Shown: piece by piece, positions 58,354 to 64,000 of the stretch
Layout: the number at the start of each line of letters is the position of its first letter
Position numbering within the stretch: position 1 is the first letter of the stretch
From: a virus
Direction: 5' to 3' (one strand)
IMG/VR virus record: IMGVR_UViG_3300027573_000779
Span: 124,001-188,000 of that record
DNA length: 64,000 nt
Notes under the pieces: generated by a model
What the model was told of the DNA's origin: nothing
Databases searched by the model: none
Seen by the model: only the letters and a program-made list of their open reading frames with translations
Position numbers and translations under genes: made by a program

Positions 58354-59358
58354 CTAATTTTTTGGCAAGGTTAAGTCCTGTAGGAGTAAATCAGTAGCCC
58401 TCTGTTTGAGATTAGCTCCAGTACCAAGTAGCGCCGATTCAAACTTTGCTTCCTGTCTATTAGCTCCTTCTTCTGCTCTGGTGCTTCTTTTTTGGTCAAC
58501 AAATTCAGTTATACTGTTTAGGTAATCATACCTTGTCTCGCCTACATTCCCTGTGCCACGCTGAAAAAGTTCTGTTACCTGCTCTCGAATATTCTCAGTT
58601 CTTGAGCTACATTCATAAAGTCCAGTTTCCTTATTCAATTTCCCCGGAAACAAGGTTTCATTGTACCTAACTACCTCTTCTTCATTGCATTTCTGGTCTT
58701 TGAGCATTTTCAAGACTAGCTCCAGCCGCCCAAAATAACCATAAGCAATTCCGAGCGCCCTTTGAACTTCCTCTTTGTGACTCTTAAAACTTTTGGTATG
58801 GCGCATCTTAACCTGATTCTTTGCGCCTTTTAGGGCTGCATTAAGGGTGTTTTGACAGACTACCCGCACCGCTACATTCTGCATCCATACTGAGTGCGTA
58901 CCATCGTGGCTTGAAATCATCAAAATCCACTTGTCCATCTTATCGCTAGGGTCAATATACATGGTTTCTGGCAGCTTGGCCATAATCCAGATTTTGCGCC
59001 CCTCTCTTAAAGACCCCGCAGTCTCATAAACTGCCTGACCTTCAGAAATAACCGAATCAAAAAATTCAAAAGCTTCCTCGTTTTGGACTGGCGTATATCG
59101 ATTACCTACCACTCCCAGTTTAACCCCATTGTCCTCCCTTACAACAGCTTTATAATCTTCAAATTCAGAAAGACCACTCTCTGTCTGAATAAAAATTGGC
59201 TCTTTGCGAACCCTCCAATCCAAATGCGCCAATTGGATTGCTTCTTTGGCTGTAACTGTTCCTTTGACAACGCTTCCCAATGAATGCCAAGGAACTATAT
59301 TATTACCGCTAAAAGTTTCCGCAGTGCCGTCTTCTCTAATTGTTATTTCGTGTGACAT
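58354..59358 (-). CDS. DUF932 / phage-plasmid TIGR03299-like protein
   Basis: 334 aa. PWHSLGSVV, YTPVQNEEAFEFFD, and VRVVCQNTLNAAL are hallmarks of the DUF932 family found in phages and plasmids, function unknown. Promoter TTGACG-16-TATGCT (59389-59416) leaves a 30-nt leader without a clear SD site, unlike its neighbours. Confidence 0.8.
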   Translation of the reverse strand: MSHEITIREDGTAETFSGNNIVPWHSLGSVVKGTVTAKEAIQLAHLDWRVRKEPIFIQTESGLSEFEDYKAVVREDNGVKLGVVGNRYTPVQNEEAFEFFDSVISEGQAVYETAGSLREGRKIWIMAKLPETMYIDPSDKMDKWILMISSHDGTHSVWMQNVAVRVVCQNTLNAALKGAKNQVKMRHTKSFKSHKEEVQRALGIAYGYFGRLELVLKMLKDQKCNEEEVVRYNETLFPGKLNKETGLYECSSRTENIREQVTELFQRGTGNVGETRYDYLNSITEFVDQKRSTRAEEGANRQEAKFESALLGTGANLKQRATDLLLQDLTLPKN

Positions 59359-59412
59359 ATTGTTTTACAAGTTTGTTTATCTGTCTACAGCATAACAAAT
59401 CTTTTTAAACCG

Positions 59413-59595
59413 TCAACAGGTTTCTTTTGAAAGTCTCCCCACTGCTTTTTCAAGTGCAACCATCTTAACCTCAAGTGGTTGCCCAGTCAAAAAAGCAACC
59501 AAAAGAGATTGAGACAAATCTTCTATTATCACATCAGCCTCTTTTGGAGGAGTAGTACGAGTTTGTGTCCTAATTTTAGACAGGCAGTTCTTCAT
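59413..59595 (-). CDS. Small hypothetical protein
   Basis: 60 aa, helical, ATGA-coupled to 59592-59828. Unknown. Confidence 0.5.
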   Translation of the reverse strand: MKNCLSKIRTQTRTTPPKEADVIIEDLSQSLLVAFLTGQPLEVKMVALEKAVGRLSKETC

Positions 59596-59828
59596 TGTTT
59601 CTTTATAAAAATTACGCTCTCTTCAAGCCCGAAAGCCCAAAGAAAATTATTCCAACCTCTGTGTCCTAGTCCGCGCATTTTCCAGACTATTCTTTTAGTA
59701 TCATGAGCATTTTTGATTAACCAGTCTTGTTTTTGTTCTCTAGACCAGTTAACGTTGTATATTTCATCCACAGGAAAGAATCTTGTGTTGTCAGCTAAAA
59801 AATCTTCAATTTCTGGTAAATTTGGCAT
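59592..59828 (-). CDS. Hypothetical protein
   Basis: 78 aa, Trp-rich. Directly preceded by hairpin repeat 59831-59848 (TTGAGCA then ATG). Unknown. Confidence 0.5.
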   Translation of the reverse strand: MPNLPEIEDFLADNTRFFPVDEIYNVNWSREQKQDWLIKNAHDTKRIVWKMRGLGHRGWNNFLWAFGLEESVIFIKKQ

Positions 59829-59830
59829 TG

Positions 59831-59848
59831 CTCAAGCGCCGCAAGGCT
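59831..59848 (-). repeat. Inter-cistronic hairpin repeat
   Basis: Minus AGCCTTGCGGCGCTTGAG, 2 nt before the ATG of 59592-59828. Confidence 0.55.
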
Positions 59849-60035
59849 AGTTTATTTTTAGGTCTCTAACTTGGTCCCAAATTTGTCCCACAACTTGGCT
59901 TCTAAATTGGTCCTGTATTTGGCTTTGGCCCCAAATTTGTTTCTTGGTTTCATGCCCAACTTGGTCCCAAATTTCGCTCCAAATTTGGTCCCAAACTTGG
60001 TCCCGAACTTGTCTTTTTATTAAATTACTATTCAT
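59847..60035 (-). CDS. Tetrapeptide repeat family protein
   Basis: 62 aa. [20 protein letters not shown] and a second block ending IWDQVRD. Overlaps 60028-60291 by 8 nt. Confidence 0.55.
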   Translation of the reverse strand: MNSNLIKRQVRDQVWDQIWSEIWDQVGHETKKQIWGQSQIQDQFRSQVVGQIWDQVRDLKIN

Positions 60036-60291
60036 TCAAATAATCATCGGGATTAACTTCTTCGCCAACATCGTCTTCTTCAGTTAAAGGAGAACCACAA
60101 ATAGCACAAATTTCTTCTAAAAGCGAATAGCTGCTATGCGCTCCGCCATCTCCCTCTTGAACCAATACTTCAACCAGTTTATAGACGCGCCAATTGACTA
60201 ACTCTGCTAATACTGGCAAGTCTTCCTTGGTAGGAGGCCAACAAGAGGCGCAAAGGTCTAAATGTTGGTCGTTAAGTCTTATTCTAGGCAT
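60028..60291 (-). CDS. Small zinc-binding protein
   Basis: 87 aa. CASC (14-17) and CAICGS (about 63-68) with an acidic end. Preceded by hairpin repeat 60294-60311. Confidence 0.55.
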   Translation of the reverse strand: MPRIRLNDQHLDLCASCWPPTKEDLPVLAELVNWRVYKLVEVLVQEGDGGAHSSYSLLEEICAICGSPLTEEDDVGEEVNPDDYLNE

Positions 60292-60293
60292 CT

Positions 60294-60330
60294 CTCAAGC
60301 GCCGAGGGGCTAAGTTTTCGCCGCAGGGCT
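60294..60330 (-). repeat. Two hairpin repeats in tandem
   Basis: Minus copies AGCCCTGCGGCG (60319-60330) and AGCCCCTCGGCGCTTGAG (60294-60311), the latter 2 nt before the ATG of 60028-60291. Confidence 0.55.
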
Positions 60331-60535
60331 AGTTTATTTTTATGTTCCAAATGTGTTCCACAACTTGGCCTTCTACTTCTTCCCCAACTTCTTCCCAAAC
60401 TTGGCCCCAAACTTGTTCAAAAACCTGTTCCCAAACTTGACCTTCTACTTGGTCCCAAATTTGTTCCCCAATATGGTTATGAACTTGGCTCCTAATTTGG
60501 TCATCAATTTGCTTCCTAATGTTATCTTTCGTCAT
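60329..60535 (-). CDS. Tetrapeptide repeat family protein
   Basis: 68 aa. MTKDNIRKQIDDQI start; QIWDQVEGQVWEQVFEQVWG centre. TAATG overlap with the upstream gene. Confidence 0.55.
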   Translation of the reverse strand: MTKDNIRKQIDDQIRSQVHNHIGEQIWDQVEGQVWEQVFEQVWGQVWEEVGEEVEGQVVEHIWNIKIN

Positions 60536-60759
60536 TAACGCGCCGATTTAAATTCTGGTATTTCCATCCAATGCGCCCGAACTGAAGGTAAAGCTATTGT
60601 ACTCGTATAAGTTAAATCATTGTCCGTCATAACAATAATTTTTGTGCCTTGCTGCTCCCATCTTCCAGTAATTTGCTGCCATCCCTCTTTCCGTTTAAGA
60701 GACCAAAGAACGGTGGTTTTTTGTGGAGGTTTCTCTTTCTCGAAATTCTTCCAAATCAT
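60535..60759 (-). CDS. Small hypothetical protein (DUF551-like?)
   Basis: 74 aa. W-K-x-x-x-K-E-K-P-P-Q-x-x-T-V-L-W and a final W resemble small DUF551-type phage proteins. Start 60759 from promoter TTGACA-16-TATCAT (60767-60794), 7 nt away. Confidence 0.55.
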   Translation of the reverse strand: MIWKNFEKEKPPQKTTVLWSLKRKEGWQQITGRWEQQGTKIIVMTDNDLTYTSTIALPSVRAHWMEIPEFKSAR

Positions 60760-60796
60760 AAAAACGATGATAATAAAAGTTTTTAAAATGTCAATG

Positions 60797-60843
60797 CTCA
60801 AGCGCCGCAGGGCTTAAGCCCTTTTTTTAAAACGCCGAGGGGC
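60797..60843 (-). repeat. Two hairpin repeats before a promoter
   Basis: Copies at 60797-60815 and 60830-60843; the first runs (TTGAGCA) straight into TTGACA of the 60767-60794 promoter. Confidence 0.5.
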
Positions 60844-61060
60844 TAAGCGCCATAGGGGGTTCTGTGTTCCAAGCTTGGTGCCAAATTTGGTTTTCTACTT
60901 GGCTCCCAATCTGTTCCCAAACTTGGTCCCAAATCTGTTCCCAAACTTGGCCCCAAACTTGGCCTTCTATTTGGTTCCAAATTTGGTCCCCAATATGGTG
61001 GTCCCCAATATGGTCCCTAACTTGGTCCATAACTTGGTTCTGAATGTTGTCTCTTGTCAT
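60827..61060 (-). CDS. Tetrapeptide repeat family protein
   Basis: 77 aa. MTRDNIQNQVMDQVRDHIGD start, then IEGQVWGQVWEQIWDQVWEQ. Ends in a unique tail covering a hairpin repeat. Confidence 0.55.
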   Translation of the reverse strand: MTRDNIQNQVMDQVRDHIGDHHIGDQIWNQIEGQVWGQVWEQIWDQVWEQIGSQVENQIWHQAWNTEPPMALSPSAF

Positions 61061-61074
61061 GTTCTTAAGGAGGG

Positions 61075-61284
61075 CTAGGTTTCACTAAAACATTTATTTG
61101 AAATTTGTATCATAACTTCATGCCGTAATTGGTTCCAGTGTTCCTGACCTTGGTAAACTTGGTCCCCAACTTGGTTCCAAACTGCTTGGTTCCCAACTAG
61201 GTTTTGAATACTCTTAAAAGTTTGCCCCAAAACGCCATTATATAACTGATGATGTAACTGATTCTCAATCTTATTTCTAGTCAT
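61075..61284 (-). CDS. Tetrapeptide repeat family protein, diverged
   Basis: 69 aa. MTRNKIENQLHHQL start; NQAVWNQVGDQVYQG in the middle. Overlaps 61277-61489 by 8 nt. Confidence 0.5.
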   Translation of the reverse strand: MTRNKIENQLHHQLYNGVLGQTFKSIQNLVGNQAVWNQVGDQVYQGQEHWNQLRHEVMIQISNKCFSET

Positions 61285-61489
61285 GTGTCTCTAAAACTTG
61301 GTCCCCAACTTGGGTCCTAACTTGGTTCCGAATTTCTTCTAAAGATGGATGTAAAAAACGTCGCCCCCAAAGTAACGGGTGCGAAGTCGGGTCTTGGATT
61401 TGATTATAAATTTGCTTCAAAATTTGGTCCCAAGTTTGGCCCCAAACTTTTGCGAACACCTGACTCTTAATCTCATCTTTGGTCATGTT
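61277..61489 (-). CDS. Tetrapeptide repeat family protein, interrupted
   Basis: 70 aa from the ATG at 61489 (MTKDEIKSQVFAKVWGQ). The repeat is split by a non-repeat insert (DPTSHPLLWGRRFLHPS) and resumes as NQVRTQVGDQV. Confidence 0.5.
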   Translation of the reverse strand, partial: NMTKDEIKSQVFAKVWGQTWDQILKQIYNQIQDPTSHPLLWGRRFLHPSLEEIRNQVRTQVGDQVLETHD

Positions 61490-61490
61490 T

Positions 61491-61697
61491 TTAGTAAATT
61501 TTGCTGCACCGAAAAACTTGGTACAAAATTTCATTTTTAATTTCATACCTTATTTGTGGGTCCCAATAATCCTGAATTTGGTTATGAACCTGCTTGCTAA
61601 TTTGGTTGCCAGCTTGGTTGAACAACGGTCTTACAACAAGTTCCGAAGTTTGACCCCGAACAAAAGCATCCTGATTCTCAATCTTATCTTGGGTCAT
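61491..61697 (-). CDS. Tetrapeptide repeat family protein, diverged
   Basis: 68 aa. MTQDKIENQ start; NQAGNQISKQVHNQIQ. Overlaps the nucleotidyltransferase gene by 14 nt. Confidence 0.5.
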   Translation of the reverse strand: MTQDKIENQDAFVRGQTSELVVRPLFNQAGNQISKQVHNQIQDYWDPQIRYEIKNEILYQVFRCSKIY

Positions 61698-62421
61698 ATT
61701 TTATTAAAAAAGGTAAATACAATTTAATACAAATCTCAGTAGCCACTTTTTCATCAAAACAATATGTAATCGTTCGTTTTTCAAAAGCTTTGTCTAATTC
61801 TTTTTCAGCTTCATCTACTTGTTTGTTTAAATCTTCTTTTTTGTAATTAGCTGGATTAGTTTTAATATCTATTAACCGCGCCGCAAAATCAGGGTTATAT
61901 TTTTTGACATTAACGGGAAAAATCCCGTCAGTAAAAAAATACTTACCAGCCCAAGCAAGCCTAAATAATTGCACCGCATTCTTAAAAGAATAGCCAAACT
62001 CTTCTACCGCCTTGTGCCGCTTTGAACCTAAAAGCCCAGTCCGCTCGCCGTTCATCAATCTTCTTTCCCCAAACATGTAGCCTTTTAAAGATTTATATAA
62101 ATGTTTACTATCAAGCAAAGAAAATTTATGAGTAAGGATTAACGCCCATTCTGGAGAGGGTTTAAAATTCGGCGCTTCATCTGTAAAAAGCAATTCTAAA
62201 GCCTGAGTGTTAGTCTTTCTTAAGCTGGATAAAAAATGTCGAAGCTCAAAAAGAAAAGTATCATCATTTTCTTTTTTAATATCCTGATGGTCGAACCTTT
62301 GGAGACCAATAATCTTTTCGGGTTCTTCGTTTAAAAAACAACCCCTAGCGTCCAAGTCGGACGCTGGAGTATTTAAACCGTAAGCATGACTTCCACCAAG
62401 AGTTGAGTAAATAATCTTCAT
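61684..62421 (-). CDS. YcgL-like predicted nucleotidyltransferase
   Basis: 245 aa. GGSHAYGLNTPASDLDARG (residues 9-27) is the Pol-beta-type nucleotidyltransferase motif of the COG3541 family, with Asp22 and Asp24. The substrate is unknown; the nearby RNA ligase suggests RNA-end or tRNA work, as inference. Confidence 0.85.
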   Translation of the reverse strand: MKIIYSTLGGSHAYGLNTPASDLDARGCFLNEEPEKIIGLQRFDHQDIKKENDDTFLFELRHFLSSLRKTNTQALELLFTDEAPNFKPSPEWALILTHKFSLLDSKHLYKSLKGYMFGERRLMNGERTGLLGSKRHKAVEEFGYSFKNAVQLFRLAWAGKYFFTDGIFPVNVKKYNPDFAARLIDIKTNPANYKKEDLNKQVDEAEKELDKAFEKRTITYCFDEKVATEICIKLYLPFLIKYDPR

Positions 62422-62699
62422 TTTGCTTCAATCTCACAGCACCAAGTTTCAAGAGCATCAAGGTTTTCTCCCTTGTAAATTTCTTCCAGTTTATCGAATT
62501 CGTTCCTCAACGCCGAATGTAAAATGTCCCCAAGTTGACCCCAACCTATATCGTCACAGTCTAAAGAGTGTTTGGCATAAGCGCAAAGACAAGCGTGAAG
62601 CAACCTGTCGTTTCGCCCATTATGTTCATTTAGTTTATGGTAATCGGGCTTTATAAGAGCTTGAATTCCCGTCAATAAATCTTTGTTAATTGGTTCCAT
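62418..62699 (-). CDS. Hypothetical protein
   Basis: 93 aa, Cys-containing, helical. ATGA-coupled to the nucleotidyltransferase downstream. Unknown. Confidence 0.5.
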   Translation of the reverse strand: MEPINKDLLTGIQALIKPDYHKLNEHNGRNDRLLHACLCAYAKHSLDCDDIGWGQLGDILHSALRNEFDKLEEIYKGENLDALETWCCEIEAK

Positions 62700-62702
62700 A
62701 AA

Positions 62703-63671
62703 TTATTTAGACAACAGCCTAGGATAGGTTTCTTTAATTCTATCTAAAATCAGCCGCCCGTTTTCTGTAATTATACGCCCATTTGCCTTCTCAATTTTCA
62801 TCAAATCGTTCTTTAAGAGATAAATTTCAGCGTCTCTTTGGACCGCTGTCATGGTCTGTCCCGTCTTAGCCGCCAAAGTGGTTAAAGAAACTCCTGTGCC
62901 AGCCTCTAAAATACCCAAAATCTTAACCTCAGAAGGAAGAAGCCCCAAAGGAAGAATAAACAGTTGCGTCTTAATCTCGTTCCATTCCTTCAAAGATAGA
63001 ATCCTTCTGTCGTGACTATCCATATAAAGCTTGATAGACATAGCTATCTGGAAAGACTGCCGCGCATTACCACGAAAACAATCAGAAATATCTTCTAATG
63101 CCTCATCGTGAATTTGATTGGGCGTTATATACTTGAGAAGTATTTTACCAAGTTGCTCCCGAGTATAGCCTTCTAAATCAACTCGTTCCAGCCTGTTAAG
63201 GAAAGCCGCAAAAAGCTTTTGAGGTTCAGATGTGGCAAATATCCATGTAATCTTCCTCAAGTCAAAAACGTAGTCTTTCCCATTAAACAACAACCTATTT
63301 TTATGTTCCTTATTGGGGTTAAGAATAGTCAACAACTCTTCCCTCATCATGTCTTTTGGGAGTTCTGCTGCTTCGTCAAAAAATAAGGTGACTTCGTTTT
63401 CTATTTTTGGCTGCAAAATTTGAGTCATTAACTGAAAGAAACTTTTAACACCCCCACAATTAATTATCGTTAGAGGTTTAATTTTGGTAGGGTTACTGGG
63501 TGTAATCAATTTACTGCTGAAACTTTCCGACAAGACTGTCTTGCCATCGCCCTTTGGACCAGTAAATAGAAGAGGGGGAATTATACCACTTCTATAATAG
63601 TTTTTTAAAAAGAAGCCAAGTTTTAGCTTGGCTCCTTCCTGTCCTATAATGTTATCAAACGAAACACTCAT
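62703..63671 (-). CDS. RuvB-like AAA+ ATPase
   Basis: 322 aa. NIIGQEGAKLKL N-motif, Walker A GPKGDGKT (38-45), Walker B FFDE (97-100), sensor ATSEP, and RLERVDL. A C-terminal winged-helix-like domain follows (about 250-320), as in RuvB. Branch migration or replication-linked remodelling is likely; no RuvA or RuvC is in the window. Confidence 0.8.
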   Translation of the reverse strand: MSVSFDNIIGQEGAKLKLGFFLKNYYRSGIIPPLLFTGPKGDGKTVLSESFSSKLITPSNPTKIKPLTIINCGGVKSFFQLMTQILQPKIENEVTLFFDEAAELPKDMMREELLTILNPNKEHKNRLLFNGKDYVFDLRKITWIFATSEPQKLFAAFLNRLERVDLEGYTREQLGKILLKYITPNQIHDEALEDISDCFRGNARQSFQIAMSIKLYMDSHDRRILSLKEWNEIKTQLFILPLGLLPSEVKILGILEAGTGVSLTTLAAKTGQTMTAVQRDAEIYLLKNDLMKIEKANGRIITENGRLILDRIKETYPRLLSK

Positions 63672-63680
63672 TCTTTCTTC

Positions 63681-63917
63681 TCATTCTTTCTCGAAATGAA
63701 TCTCTGTAGTTTCCAATGGAATATGCGTTATTAATGTTTCAAGCTTGGCTGTTATTGGGGTGCCTTTAAGTTTGTTCTGGTCTGCCCATTTGCGCCACAC
63801 CGGAATTGGATAGTCGGGCTTAAACAGTTTGTTCAATTCAGACAAAGGCACTTCACAGCAACTCACCGCTCCTGTTTTGCGTCCACTGCCTTCTTTTCTA
63901 GGTTTTTTTTCTATCAT
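63681..63917 (-). CDS. Small basic hypothetical protein
   Basis: 78 aa. GSGRKTGAVS start, alpha/beta. ATGA overlap with the gene entering from the right edge. Unknown. Confidence 0.5.
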   Translation of the reverse strand: MIEKKPRKEGSGRKTGAVSCCEVPLSELNKLFKPDYPIPVWRKWADQNKLKGTPITAKLETLITHIPLETTEIHFEKE

Positions 63918-64000
63918 ACATTAATAAAAACAATTTCTAAAAGCGTTTCTTTCACAATCCCGCTACGCAAATCAGATTGCGGCCAAAACATTGCATCCAT
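63914..64000 (-). CDS. C-terminal end of a gene (partial)
   Basis: Last 28 codons of a frame that reaches the right edge (FWPQSDLRSGIVKETLLEIV). Its TGA overlaps the next ATG. Identity unknown. Confidence 0.4.
   Translation of the reverse strand: MDAMFWPQSDLRSGIVKETLLEIVFINV

Overview
This 64 kb window is part of an AT-rich genome of a large tailed dsDNA phage. It holds a tape-measure protein, portal, large terminase subunit and fibre gene next to a phage sigma-like factor, PhoH and AAA+ ATPases, then more than 100 very small, densely packed genes. The genetic code looks standard (TAA, TAG and TGA are all used as stops) and no tRNA was recognised. The host cannot be named. Early promoters have sigma-70 form (TTGACA / TATAAT), so the host probably has an ordinary housekeeping sigma factor.

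Layout. 1-7.6 kb (+): a giant tape-measure gene, open at the left edge, carrying a HipA/PI3K-like kinase domain near the window start. 7.6-19.6 kb (-): late module read right to left: zinc ribbon, sigma-like factor, putative DNA-binding protein, ERCC4-like nuclease, TerL, portal, virion protein, YadA-head-like fibre and a fibre-associated protein. A lone Vsr-like homing-type endonuclease sits on + at 19.7-20.7 kb, followed by PhoH and an AAA+ ATPase on -. 22.7-30.3 kb (+): small hypothetical genes around a secreted subtilisin-like protease. 30.3-30.65 kb is a convergent intergenic region with three direct repeats. 30.65-64 kb (-): early/accessory arm, including an ArdC-like antirestriction protein, a GP88-like protein, a macro domain, an Rnl-type RNA ligase, a DUF932 protein, a YcgL-like nucleotidyltransferase and a RuvB-like AAA+ ATPase.

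Three things stand out in the right arm. First, about 35 near-identical promoters (TTGAC/TTGC, 16-bp spacer rich in AAAAAGAT, TATAAT-like -10) lie only 4-9 nt before an ATG. The mRNAs should therefore be leaderless, and this corrects many start codons. Second, about 20 copies of a short hairpin repeat (minus strand AAGCCCTGCGGCGCTTGAG) lie between cistrons directly before start codons. Third, a family of about 17 short proteins is built of a tetrapeptide repeat (x-D-Q-V, often W-D-Q-V), encoded by a 12-bp unit and interleaved between unrelated genes from 42.8 to 61.7 kb. I regard this family as the best candidate for an undescribed system.

Late genes lack the early promoter. Instead the first genes of several late units have a GTGTAAT box upstream, possibly read with the phage sigma-like factor. 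All functions are inferred from sequence motifs; no database search was run.
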